A DNA stretch of 8,924 nt from an uncultured Halomicronema sp. (GCA_937897665.1 CALCPB010000156.1:1-8924), one strand, 5' to 3'. Shown: positions 1 through 6,646, numbered from the stretch's first letter. The notes: generated by a model from the letters alone, not told the origin. Translations and numbers: made by a program.

Positions 1-422
1 GCATCTTGCTAATAGCGCATCGATTCATCACCGGTGACTGCCTCCAACCCCAGCAGTGCTCAACCATCGTCCGCTGCCAACGCCGGATACTCCGGATTTT
101 CAGAAAAAACTTGCGAAGCATTGCGATCTGAGCGGCGATCTCAGCCCCTACCGGCGGCTCTCAAGCACTAGCGAAACATCGCGCAAGATTAACATTCTTA
201 ACAAACTCTCACGATTCGCCTCGACGCGATCGCCATTTTGTCAACCAGGATGCAGTTTAGCAAAGGCAGAGATCGCTATGATGCAGCTACTTTCAGTGAT
301 ATCACCCCAAGATTCTTTTATTAAAAAATAGTGATCAAAAGATCGCCGTTCCCTCTCATAAATGTTACGATAGTTTACAGAAAGAACGTTTTGGCTGAGT
401 TGCTCTCATCTGGCAATCGAGA
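1..422. other. Non-coding upstream region of the sigma factor gene
   Basis: I see no convincing gene here. A 91-codon open frame (56-331, +) starts at GTG without a ribosome-binding site and has no recognisable protein character. A short hairpin CCGGA-TAC-TCCGG at 83-95 is followed by ATTTT and could be a weak terminator for a gene left of the window. One HIP1 site lies at 226-233. The stretch 310-345 is AT-rich and sits just before a possible extended -10 element. The region most likely carries the promoter and 5' leader of the downstream sigma gene. Confidence 0.5.
363..371 (+). promoter_or_regulatory. Possible extended -10 promoter for the sigma factor gene
   Basis: TGTTACGAT reads as an extended -10 (TG, one base, then TACGAT) about 110 bases before the chosen ATG. 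No -35 hexamer resembling TTGACA lies 16-18 bases upstream. An AT-rich tract at 310-345 might substitute as an upstream element. This is inference from the motif alone. Confidence 0.3.
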
Positions 423-482
423 GTGGCATTCATAACCATTGGCCTTCACCCTTCACAGCGGTTTTACTGGTATCTCTGTTCC

Positions 483-1436
483 ATGAAAACATCCCAAAGC
501 ACTGACCTCGTACGCACTTACCTCAAAGAGATTGGGCGGGTGCCGCTGCTTACCCACGAAGAGGAAATTCTTTTGGGTAAGCAGGTGCAGCAGTTAACTG
601 CGTTGGAGAAGCACCGAGCCGCCTTGAGTGATGAGCTGGAGCGAGAACCCACCAAGGAAGAGTGGGCTGCCGCTGCTGATCTCTCAGTTACTGAGCTCAT
701 CAACACGGTTCGTGTGGGCAAGCAGGCTAAGCGCAAGATGGTTGAGGCTAATCTGCGCTTAGTGGTTTCTGTGGCGAAAAAGTACATCAAGCGCAACGTC
801 GATCTGCTGGATTTAATTCAGGAGGGCACCATTGGTATGCAGCGGGGCGTCGAAAAGTTTGATCCAACCAAGGGCTATCGCTTTTCGACCTATGCTTACT
901 GGTGGATTCGTCAGGCCATCACGCGGGCGATCGCCGAAAAGAGTCGCACCATCCGCCTGCCAATTCACATTACTGAGAAGCTGAACAAAATTAAGAAGGT
1001 CCAGCGGCAGTTATCGCAGCAGCACGGTCGCGCCGCTTCTATCGCCGAAATCTCCGAAGCCCTAGAACTCTCCCCCCAGCAAGTCCGTGACTATCTTGAG
1101 AAATCCCGACAGCCGCTGTCGCTTGACCTGCGCGTTGGCGATAATCAGGACACTGAGCTGAGCGAACTACTCGAAGACGACGGCATCTCGCCCGAAGAGT
1201 TCGCCACCCAGTCATCGCTCCGCAGTGACTTAGACAAGCTCATGATTGAGCTGACCCCGCAACAGCGTCAGGTCTTAACGCTGCGGTTTGGGCTCACTGA
1301 TGGCAAAACGATGACCCTAGCTAAGATTGGCGAGATTCTCAGCGTTTCTCGTGAACGAGTGCGCCAAATCGAGCGCGAGGCTCTAACATCACTGCGCAAG
1401 CGCCGGGGCGACGTTCGAGAATATCTGGCCAGCTAG
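483..1436 (+). CDS. RNA polymerase sigma-70 factor, cyanobacterial group 2 (SigB/SigD-like)
   Basis: This is a non-essential-type sigma factor expected to bind core RNA polymerase and redirect it to stress- or condition-dependent promoters. From ATG 483 it has 317 residues. Region 1.2 ([22 protein letters not shown]) is at about residues 7-29. Region 2 is at about 85-155, including [13 protein letters not shown] and the -10 recognition and melting helix around [17 protein letters not shown]. Region 3 follows [16 protein letters not shown] (about 157-235). Region 4 with its helix-turn-helix ([16 protein letters not shown]) is at about 255-312. It lacks the long acidic region 1.1 of the principal sigma factor, and its length suits group 2. 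The open frame extends upstream to GTG 423, but those 20 residues lie outside the family and ATG 483 fits the usual N-terminus; neither start has a clear Shine-Dalgarno. SigB and SigD cannot be told apart by eye, so no symbol is given. Confidence 0.95.
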   Translation: MKTSQSTDLVRTYLKEIGRVPLLTHEEEILLGKQVQQLTALEKHRAALSDELEREPTKEEWAAAADLSVTELINTVRVGKQAKRKMVEANLRLVVSVAKKYIKRNVDLLDLIQEGTIGMQRGVEKFDPTKGYRFSTYAYWWIRQAITRAIAEKSRTIRLPIHITEKLNKIKKVQRQLSQQHGRAASIAEISEALELSPQQVRDYLEKSRQPLSLDLRVGDNQDTELSELLEDDGISPEEFATQSSLRSDLDKLMIELTPQQRQVLTLRFGLTDGKTMTLAKIGEILSVSRERVRQIEREALTSLRKRRGDVREYLAS

Positions 1437-1578
1437 CGTCAGTTTCGGATTAAGGCTATCTTCGCATCCCCCTGAATAAGTCTTTGCTGGCAGTTTTATC
1501 TGAGGCAACGCCAGTTTGCTGGCTTAGCGGTTGTCATTGTGTTGTCAACGATTGGGATTCAGGAAGAGGTTAAAGCAA

Positions 1579-1618
1579 TAAGTGCGCAGTCAGCGGCGGC
1601 AAGCTGACTGCGCACTTA
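1579..1618. terminator. Perfect 16-bp inverted repeat, probable terminator between convergent genes
   Basis: The arms 1579-1594 and 1603-1618 are perfectly complementary over 16 bases around an 8-base loop (GGCGGCAA). It lies between the sigma gene (ends 1436) and the minus-strand gene ending at 1652. On the minus strand the stem is followed by TTGCTTTAACC, which is moderately T-rich; on the plus strand no T-run follows. Read as an intrinsic terminator it suits the minus-strand gene better, though the stem could act in both directions. Confidence 0.6.
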
Positions 1619-1651
1619 CCTAAACAGGCTTACTTTCCGGACAATCAGCGC

Positions 1652-1918
1652 TTAGGTGTTGGGAACGGTCTCACAATCACTCGCGCCGTCTACCCTTTTG
1701 GCCACCTGCTTAGCGCGAGACAAGACGCTCTCAGCATCAGGGTTGTACTTCGGAACTACGATGTCTCCTTTTTGGGCAACCCAGAGGCCAACTTCATCAG
1801 AGATGCCCGCATCATCAAGTGCCTGAGCCACGCGCTTGGCTAAGCCGCTCTCATCAAACTTGCCGTCCAATCCCACCTTTGCAGGGAGGATAGAGTTCTC
1901 TTTAGCGACTATGGGCAC
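1652..1918 (-). CDS. Small hypothetical protein, weakly BON-like; possibly decaying
   Basis: It encodes an 88-residue soluble acidic protein of unknown function with no signal peptide or membrane segment. The second half (GLWVAQKGDIVV..., then AKQVAKRVDGASDCETV) has the rhythm of a BON domain: beta strand, helix, then V-x-G-A-x-x-V. However, the usual L-x-G after the first strand is replaced by P-K-Y. The only available start is GTG 1918, without a ribosome-binding site. The frame stays open another 51 bases upstream to TAG at 1970-1972 and contains no ATG. It lies 73 bp downstream of the DUF2499 gene on the same strand, so the two may be co-transcribed, ending at the 1579-1618 hairpin. The weak start and divergent motif leave open that it is a degenerating copy. 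BON membership is inference. Confidence 0.55.
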   Translation of the reverse strand: MPIVAKENSILPAKVGLDGKFDESGLAKRVAQALDDAGISDEVGLWVAQKGDIVVPKYNPDAESVLSRAKQVAKRVDGASDCETVPNT

Positions 1919-1991
1919 ATAAACCCAAGACGCTGCTGCTGAACCGCTTTCAGCATAAGGATTCAGCCGCTAAATGATGACAGCCTCTAAT

Positions 1992-2300
1992 TCAAGAAGG
2001 ATTTGCCAGCCGCGCTTGTCGCCAGATCCACCAGGCCGCTAAGCAAACAGTGCAGTTGCCCAAGACCGTCATCGCCGCTTGTAGGGTGACCAACCAAGCC
2101 AAAGCGTCAGCGTTATCAAAAAAGTGCCAGGTGCAGGCACACATCGCGCTGACCAAGGCGGGCAGCATGGCAAACGACAAAGTGCGCCATGCTGTCAGAC
2201 CACTGACGGCGGCATACTGCCAGATAAACCAGATAGCGGCAATCCATTCCACCACGCTAGTGATGTGAACAACCCAGGTTGGAATAGAGAGCGCATGCAT
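1992..2300 (-). CDS. DUF2499 (Ycf49-like) integral membrane protein
   Basis: It encodes a 102-residue membrane protein of the DUF2499/Ycf49-like family, found in cyanobacteria and in some algal plastids; the function is unknown. Three hydrophobic segments are visible at about residues 10-32 (VVHITSVVEWIAAIWFIW), 40-60 (SFAMLPALVSAMCACTWHFF) and 67-92 (LAWLVTLQAAMTVLGNCTVC). The hallmark motifs I recognise are the N-terminal ALSIPTWVVHI, the central MLPALVSAMCACTWHFFDN, and TLQAAMTVLGNCT with conserved Cys residues. Length is full for the family. ATG 2300 is chosen because an in-frame TGA lies just upstream; no clear Shine-Dalgarno is seen. It is divergent from csaB and upstream of the small BON-like gene on the same strand. 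Photosynthetic-membrane location is inferred from the plastid homologues. Confidence 0.88.
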   Translation of the reverse strand: MHALSIPTWVVHITSVVEWIAAIWFIWQYAAVSGLTAWRTLSFAMLPALVSAMCACTWHFFDNADALAWLVTLQAAMTVLGNCTVCLAAWWIWRQARLANPS

Positions 2301-2457
2301 GGCTTGAGGTCAAGTCAGAAAGAATAAACCGCCAAAGGGAAAGCCCGTAGAAAGCCAATGGCTGTTTCCAGTTGGTTTCTCTGCAGTCTACAAAAGTCTG
2401 GGGCAGAAGATCAGCCGGAGAACTATTGTTGAGTATTGTGAGAGGCACTTTTTGATT
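2301..2457. promoter_or_regulatory. Divergent intergenic region between the DUF2499 gene and csaB
   Basis: This stretch of about 157 bp must hold promoters for both divergent genes. It contains an imperfect hairpin, AGAAAGCCAA (2349-2358) against TTGGTTTCT (2372-2380), with one bulged G and an inner CTG/CAG pairing. It also has a direct repeat, TATTGTTGAG at 2424-2433 followed at once by TATTGTGAG at 2434-2442, close to the csaB start. No consensus -35/-10 pair stands out on either strand. Confidence 0.4.
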
Positions 2458-2461
2458 GAGG
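2458..2461 (+). promoter_or_regulatory. Shine-Dalgarno of csaB
   Basis: GAGG lies five bases before ATG 2467. This favours that ATG over the in-frame TTG at 2452, which would put the ribosome-binding site inside the coding region. Confidence 0.65.
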
Positions 2462-2466
2462 CCAAG

Positions 2467-3549
2467 ATGAGAGTTGTATTGTGCGGCTATTACGGCATGG
2501 GCAACGGGGGCGATGAGGCCTTACTGGCGGCACTCTTGCAGATGCTGCCCGCTCATGCCGTTCCGGTTGTGCTGTCGGGCAATCCCATTGAGACGGCGGC
2601 GCGCTACCAAGTCGAGGCCCATTCTCGTAAGTCTTTGAGCGGTGTGTGGGCCGCCTTCAAAGGGGCGCAGGCATTTGTTTGGGGCGGGGGCAGCTTGATG
2701 CAAGACGCCACCAGCGCCGTGAATCCGGTTTACTACGGCGGGCTCATGTTGTTGGCTCAGATGATGGGACTCAAGACGGTGGCTTGGGCCCAGGGCATTG
2801 GCCCCCTCAAGCGCGGCTGGACCCGGCAACTGACCCGTAAAACCCTGCTGCAATGTACCGGTGTCACCCTGAGAGATCGAGCCTCAGCGGCTCAAGCGGC
2901 AAACTGGCGGGTGCGGGCCTGGTTGGCACCTGACCCGGTGTGGGCACTGGCCTCAAAGCCGGTCGAGGGCTTAGCTGACTTTCCGGCCCCTCGGGTGGCT
3001 GTGGCGCTGCGATCGCATCCGTGGCTAACTGCGTCTCGACTCAGCCAGTTGGGCGAAGCATTGGCAAACTTTCAAACAGCGACGAGCACGAGCATTTGGT
3101 TGGTGCCGTTTCAAGCAAGTAAGGATTTGCCCGTGGCTAAAGCTATTCAGCCTCATCTCAAGGGACCGAATCAAATTCTATCTGTCAGTGATCCGAAGCA
3201 GCTTAAAGGCATCTTTCGCGGAGTTGAAATGGCGATCGCCATGCGATTGCATGCACTCATTATGGCGGCAGCGGAAGGGTGTCGATGTTTTGCCCTGAGT
3301 TATGACCCTAAAGTGACCTACGTCGCCGAAGATCTCGACATTCCCGGCTGGGAGATGGCTCCGACCGCTGCTGCCACTCACGCTGACTTTGCCCTAGCCC
3401 CTTGGCCGGAAACGGTTGCTCAAATGACCCAAACGCTATTGCGCCAATATGCAGATGGTTTACCCGCCTCACCCGATCAAATTCAATCGCGCGTTGATCG
3501 GGCCTTGATGCATCAAGAACTCCTCAACCAATTTTTGGTCAATTCCTAG
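2467..3549 (+). CDS. csaB: Polysaccharide pyruvyl transferase CsaB
   Basis: The enzyme transfers a pyruvate ketal from phosphoenolpyruvate to sugar residues of cell-envelope polysaccharide. In Firmicutes this modification makes the secondary wall polymer that anchors SLH-domain S-layer proteins; in cyanobacteria an envelope or exopolysaccharide target is likely but not shown here. The 360-residue protein shows the family features in order: an N-terminal CGYYGMGNGGDEALLAA loop (residues 6-22), VWGGGSLMQD (71-80), VAWAQGIGPL (105-114), TLRDRAS (134-140), PDPVWAL (155-161), then AIAMRLHALIMAA (256-268) with the conserved Arg-Leu-His, and ALSYDPKV (276-283). The length is normal. No membrane segment or signal peptide is seen, so it is probably cytoplasmic. 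It stands alone, divergent from the DUF2499 gene, with no other polysaccharide gene in view. No strong terminator follows. Confidence 0.94.
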   Translation: MRVVLCGYYGMGNGGDEALLAALLQMLPAHAVPVVLSGNPIETAARYQVEAHSRKSLSGVWAAFKGAQAFVWGGGSLMQDATSAVNPVYYGGLMLLAQMMGLKTVAWAQGIGPLKRGWTRQLTRKTLLQCTGVTLRDRASAAQAANWRVRAWLAPDPVWALASKPVEGLADFPAPRVAVALRSHPWLTASRLSQLGEALANFQTATSTSIWLVPFQASKDLPVAKAIQPHLKGPNQILSVSDPKQLKGIFRGVEMAIAMRLHALIMAAAEGCRCFALSYDPKVTYVAEDLDIPGWEMAPTAAATHADFALAPWPETVAQMTQTLLRQYADGLPASPDQIQSRVDRALMHQELLNQFLVNS

Positions 3550-3710
3550 CGCCGTCCATCGTGCCTACTGTTATGGCAGTCGCCAGTCCGGTTAGGATTT
3601 GGACTGCAGAGCCTCATCGTGCTGAGACGTTAAGGATTAGAGCGCTTCTAGGTGACCTCAGCACAGTGGCCAACGCCACAATTGCACCTGTTTGAGATTG
3701 CTTAAAAACA

Positions 3711-3787
3711 GAAAGCCTGAGTGCCCGGCGAACCAATCCTGCTTGCATAGCAAACAAATCTGGCCTCACTGGCGTTCTCAGGCTTTC
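3711..3787. mobile_element. MITE-like 77-bp element with 11-bp terminal inverted repeats
   Basis: The left end (3711-3721, GAAAGCCTGAG) and right end (3777-3787, CTCAGGCTTTC) are perfect inverted repeats of 11 bp. The hexamer AAAACA directly abuts both ends (3705-3710 and 3788-3793), as a target-site duplication would. The interior (55 bp) contains a small TTGC/GCAA hairpin and cannot encode a transposase. The structure fits a miniature element mobilised in trans, of unassigned family. It could instead be a structured RNA or a chance inverted repeat; copy number elsewhere in the genome would decide. Confidence 0.5.
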
Positions 3788-3807
3788 AAAACACACTGAT
3801 GGTAGGG

Positions 3808-3831
3808 GAAATCACTGAGGACAGTGATTTC
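3808..3831. repeat. 9-bp perfect hairpin
   Basis: GAAATCACT (3808-3816) pairs with AGTGATTTC (3823-3831) around the loop GAGGAC. It lies 20 bp right of the MITE-like element and about 190 bp before the next gene. With no T-run on either side it is not a typical intrinsic terminator. A protein-binding palindrome or the 5' leader of a transcript are possible readings. Confidence 0.45.
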
Positions 3832-3902
3832 TATGTCAATAAACTAACTTGAGAGCAATAGGCGGCGGAAGAGGGCTCTACCCCCTCATTAGAGATAATT
3901 TC

Positions 3903-3931
3903 TTGACAATTAGGTTTGAGATCGGAATTTC
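3903..3931 (+). promoter_or_regulatory. Possible promoter (-35 TTGACA) of the coiled-coil gene
   Basis: A perfect -35 hexamer TTGACA is at 3903-3908. At 17-bp spacing the -10 position reads AATTTC, a poor match. Better -10-like sequences (TATATA near 3968) lie too far downstream to pair with it. The hexamer is real, but the assignment as a promoter is weak. Confidence 0.3.
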
Positions 3932-4017
3932 TGTGTTACACCATAGGAATTAATCAAGTCAGTACGCTATATATGCCGTTCGCCCTCTTTGAAAACTGCT
4001 AACAGTTCCTTAAGGAT

Positions 4018-5523
4018 ATGAGTGAAGGAAACGTGCCATCCCACTCCCACGACGCCAACTCGATCGACGCCTCTGCCCCAACCACACCACACCGAGCGTC
4101 AACGCCACCCAGGTCTGATGACTGGGAAGTGGTTCCTCTTTCCGGTATTCCTCCCGCAGCAGCGAATCCTGCGGCAGCCTCCCCTTCAACGGCGCAGATT
4201 TCAAGCAATCGAGTCACTGAGCTGCAGTCGCGGGTGCTCGACCTTAATCAGTGTAATGAGGTGCTGTTAGCCCGGGTCAATCAATTAGAAGAGGCTCTCG
4301 AACGATCGCAACAAACGCTGCAGCAAAAGGTCGAGCGATCGCAGCGACTCACCCACGACGACAAAGTGACGACGGCCCAAACCCAGTCTGTGGCTCAGCT
4401 GTTGAGCGAATTGGAACAGACCCACGGAGCGTTAGAGCGTCAAACTATTTTGGCTGAGACCCTGAGCACTCAGCTGCAAATCCATCAGGCCCGCAGTCAG
4501 CAACTCGAACAAGACTGTGTCATCTTGCGTCAAGAAAAGACCGAGCGGGCGCAGCAGCTACAGACAGCTGAAGAGACCTGTGTTGATTTGCGATCGCGCC
4601 TGCAGCGTCAGCAGCGCTACACGCTGCAGTTCAAAGCGGCTCTGGAAAAGTGTCTCGACACCTCAGCGTTTGGGCATACGGCTCACGGTATCGAGCAGGA
4701 AGACATTACTGATAACGTGGCGGCGAGTCAGTCAGCGGCGATTCTCGATCCCGCCATCATGCCGCGCTCTGAACGTATTCAACCTTGGTCAGCAGGCACC
4801 ACTCCCACCCAAGCCGATCCTCAGCTGCTTTCCTTAATGCGGGGCAAATCGACGCCCACGGCGGAGCCAACGCTGCCCGCTGACACGAATACTCCACCTT
4901 CTGTCACCGATTTTTCATCACCGTTGCCGGCATCGTCTGAGCCAGCTGCCCCCCCCGAACCGGCGATCGAGACCTCTAGCGACGCCGAGAACCAGCTCTG
5001 GCAAGACGTTGAGCGCGTTATCGACAATCCTACTCCGGGCTCAGATGGTGACAGATCGCCAACTCTAGACACCACTGCACCCGCCGCCCCTGAGAATTTA
5101 CATCCGTCTGCTACAACGACACCCCCTACAGTTGTTCAGTTTACTGAGCCAATCCCTTGGGGAAGTCCCGCACCGGTCGAAACGTCGGCAAAGCTTGAGC
5201 CAGCGGCTACCCCCCTGACGCCGCGCGAGGTCGCTGAAAATTTAAAAGCGGCGCTCGAAAACACCCCAGCAGCCAACAGCGCTGAATCGTCTTTTTCCTC
5301 AGTAGTAGCAAGCCCACCGTCAGCGCCTGCAACTCGGGCTTCAGTTCCACCTCAACCCTCACCATTTGCCACCACGATTCCGGCGTTAGAGGCCATGAAT
5401 AATCCTCAGGCTTCGCCTTCGCCGATTGTGCATCCGCTGCGTCCTACTCAGCGCAAACGCAAATCTTTGTCAGCGGTTGAACTGCCGAGTTTCCCTCCTT
5501 TGCCTAAGGTCAAGCAAGAGTAA
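4018..5523 (+). CDS. Conserved cyanobacterial coiled-coil protein with long disordered tail
   Basis: Function unknown. The 501-residue protein has three parts. Residues 1-60 are Ser/Thr/Pro-rich with a lone DDWEVVPLS motif (34-42). Residues 63-212 form a long, Gln/Glu/Leu-rich heptad-type coiled coil ending in CVDLRSRLQRQQRYTLQF and KAALEKCL; I recognise this ending as conserved in cyanobacterial proteins of unknown function. Residues 213-501 are Pro/Ala/Ser/Thr-rich and probably disordered, broken by short ordered-looking motifs: RIQPWSAG (253-260), ENQLWQDVERVI (324-335), VVQFTEPIPWGSPAP (372-386), TPREVAENLKAALE (401-414) and a basic then hydrophobic tail, RKRKSLSAVELPSFPPLP (479-496). There is no signal peptide or membrane segment. 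The architecture suggests a scaffold or adaptor, by inference. AAGGA at 4012-4016 is only one base from ATG 4018, too close for normal use, yet no later in-frame start is better. Confidence 0.85.
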   Translation: MSEGNVPSHSHDANSIDASAPTTPHRASTPPRSDDWEVVPLSGIPPAAANPAAASPSTAQISSNRVTELQSRVLDLNQCNEVLLARVNQLEEALERSQQTLQQKVERSQRLTHDDKVTTAQTQSVAQLLSELEQTHGALERQTILAETLSTQLQIHQARSQQLEQDCVILRQEKTERAQQLQTAEETCVDLRSRLQRQQRYTLQFKAALEKCLDTSAFGHTAHGIEQEDITDNVAASQSAAILDPAIMPRSERIQPWSAGTTPTQADPQLLSLMRGKSTPTAEPTLPADTNTPPSVTDFSSPLPASSEPAAPPEPAIETSSDAENQLWQDVERVIDNPTPGSDGDRSPTLDTTAPAAPENLHPSATTTPPTVVQFTEPIPWGSPAPVETSAKLEPAATPLTPREVAENLKAALENTPAANSAESSFSSVVASPPSAPATRASVPPQPSPFATTIPALEAMNNPQASPSPIVHPLRPTQRKRKSLSAVELPSFPPLPKVKQE

Positions 5524-5690
5524 CGTCTAGCCTGCCCCTCTGGACTTGCGATCGCCTTTACGATTGCCGCCATCCTACAGCTAACTCAACTGGAGAGGAG
5601 GCGGCGCACTGCAGGCGTGAAGTCCACCTTAAATTAATCACGATCAGGCAGATCGATGTCTGGATCGATGCGGTTTGAGTGAATAGAGTA
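5524..5690. other. Intergenic region between convergent genes
   Basis: These 167 bp separate the converging coiled-coil gene and DUF2358 gene. They contain a HIP1 site at 5548-5555 that forms one arm of a short hairpin (GCGATCG with CGATTGC, one wobble pair) and a direct repeat of GATCGATG at about 5651 and 5663. No T-tract terminator is apparent. Confidence 0.4.
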
Positions 5691-6086
5691 TCAGTCGCTA
5701 AAACGCAAAACTTGCCCCAAGACTGCCAGGCGTGAGCAGTTCCAATGGTCAATGTGGGAAACAATCTCGCCAGCTGCATTAAGGCGATACTCGGTCCAAC
5801 CCGAAATTGCGACGGGCGGTCGCCAAGGCAGTGGGGTAATCCAACTCAACGTCCAATAGGTGTGAAAGGTCGTCGCATCAACCGGCTCAAGTCTGTGTAA
5901 TTTCAGACAAGGTTCGCGAAACCAACGGGCAATAAAGCCAATCATTTGGCGATAGCGCTCTACCCCGCGAAAGCGATTGAGCGGATCTTGAAAATACACG
6001 TCTGGCGCATACAGGTCGTAGCTCTGCTCGGCCGGAAAACGTGCATAGTCTTGGCGGATGCGATCGCAAACCGTCTCAATATCCAT
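5691..6086 (-). CDS. DUF2358 protein, SnoaL/NTF2-like fold
   Basis: It encodes a 131-residue soluble protein of the DUF2358 family, found in cyanobacteria and plant chloroplasts; the reaction or ligand is unknown. The fold is NTF2/SnoaL-like, a cone-shaped alpha+beta barrel that often binds small hydrophobic ligands. Visible hallmarks are the N-terminal helix with the YDLYAPDVYFQDPLNRFRGVERY motif (23-45), the WFREPCLKLH strand (55-64), YWTLSWITPLPWRP (77-90), SGWTEYRLN (95-103) and the C-terminal GEIVSHIDHWN (106-116). ATG 6086 is preferred over the adjacent GTG 6089 because GAGGAG lies five bases before the ATG. The start shares one base with the stop of the upstream gene (TGATG), which implies translational coupling and a joint function with that 186-residue protein. 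Confidence 0.88.
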   Translation of the reverse strand: MDIETVCDRIRQDYARFPAEQSYDLYAPDVYFQDPLNRFRGVERYRQMIGFIARWFREPCLKLHRLEPVDATTFHTYWTLSWITPLPWRPPVAISGWTEYRLNAAGEIVSHIDHWNCSRLAVLGQVLRFSD

Positions 6087-6646
6087 CACGTCTCCTCAGT
6101 CCACAGTCGTTCCAGCTGTCGCCGCCAAGCCTCTAACGCCTGCCCCTGATAGTTACTATCAGCCATATCGCCCATCATGCCCTCGCTGTAGAAGCGATCG
6201 AGGGTTTGCAGAGTGGTTTCTAAAGATTGCCCTTGCTGCTTGGCCGCAGCAATGATTTGTCGAATCTGCTGCTCAATTAAAGTACTGAAGAAAGGATCAA
6301 CGCCTTCCTGTTTCATCACCAGTAACCGACTAATCGCCGACTCAAAGCGCAGTTCTGTCAGGCTCGCTAGCTCATCTTGAAACACGCCCCACAAAACATT
6401 TTGATGTAAGGCATAGCGAGCCTCTTGAGTCAGGTCAAAATTAGCGCTGAGGATTTCGGTGAGATAGGGTTGAGCGTCTGGCGCTGGAACGATGGGCACC
6501 AGCAGACGCAACCAGCTTTGATTGGCCGAGAGCAGCACCAGCAAGCGAAAGTCAGCAGCTTCTACCTGCCAAGCATCTGGCGGATTCACTTGCGTTTGCT
6601 CCCCAAAGCGCCCCTGCAGGTAGGTTGTGATGTCTTTGATTTCCAT
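6086..6646 (-). CDS. Conserved cyanobacterial protein of unknown function, coupled to DUF2358
   Basis: It encodes 186 residues, soluble, with no signal peptide. The N-terminal part (1-110) alternates strands and helices. DAWQVEAADFRLLVLLSANQSWLRLLVPI is followed by YLTEILSANFDLTQEARYALHQNVLWGVF, a pattern that recalls the YbjN/CesT-type chaperone fold; this is only a resemblance. The C-terminal half is helical and rich in Gln/Glu: RQIIAAAKQQGQSLETTL (129-146), LDRFYSEGMMGDM (149-161), then AWRRQLERLW (173-182). I recognise the style of a conserved cyanobacterial protein but know no function. ATG 6646 has AAGG seven bases upstream and GAGG two bases upstream. It starts only 45 bp below the DUF4912 terminator and overlaps the DUF2358 gene by one base, forming a tight two-gene operon. 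Confidence 0.82.
   Translation of the reverse strand: MEIKDITTYLQGRFGEQTQVNPPDAWQVEAADFRLLVLLSANQSWLRLLVPIVPAPDAQPYLTEILSANFDLTQEARYALHQNVLWGVFQDELASLTELRFESAISRLLVMKQEGVDPFFSTLIEQQIRQIIAAAKQQGQSLETTLQTLDRFYSEGMMGDMADSNYQGQALEAWRRQLERLWTEET
6092..6097 (-). promoter_or_regulatory. Shine-Dalgarno of the DUF2358 gene
   Basis: GAGGAG on the minus strand lies five bases before ATG 6086 and inside the last codons of the upstream gene. It decides the start and supports reinitiation across the TGATG overlap. Confidence 0.75.

Larger units (their letters stand above)
3550..4017. other. 468-bp intergenic region with hairpins and a MITE-like element
   Basis: No gene is supported. The region holds several inverted repeats: CAGTCC/GGACTG at 3584-3606, a GTGGC-CAAC-GCCAC hairpin at 3666-3679, the 77-bp inverted-repeat element at 3711-3787, and a 9-bp hairpin at 3808-3831. 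A TTGACA at 3903-3908 may belong to the promoter of the downstream gene. A 60-codon minus-strand open frame (3614-3796) overlaps the inverted-repeat element; I treat it as non-coding. None of the hairpins is followed by a T-run, so termination of csaB remains unassigned. Confidence 0.6.

Noticed and set aside
83..100. Hairpin CCGGA-TAC-TCCGG with ATTTT as a terminator
   Set aside because: Only five base pairs and a weak T-run, with no visible upstream gene to terminate; kept as a remark only.
56..331. 91-codon plus-strand open frame before the sigma gene
   Set aside because: GTG start without a ribosome-binding site, no domain or hydrophobic pattern, and no resemblance to a known family.
423..482. 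20-residue N-terminal extension of the sigma factor from GTG 423
   Set aside because: The extension is not sigma-like, and ATG 483 gives the usual group 2 N-terminus; no ribosome-binding site favours the GTG.
2257..2448. 63-codon minus-strand frame over the csaB upstream region
   Set aside because: Overlaps the start of the DUF2499 gene on the same strand in another frame and has no recognisable protein character.
3614..3796. 60-codon minus-strand open frame in the csaB downstream spacer
   Set aside because: It runs through the inverted-repeat element and is better explained as an accidental frame of that repeat; no supporting start signal.
4022..4837. Plus-strand frames inside the coiled-coil gene (4022-4270 and 4517-4837)
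   Set aside because: Out-of-frame shadows of the 501-residue protein, without domain character.
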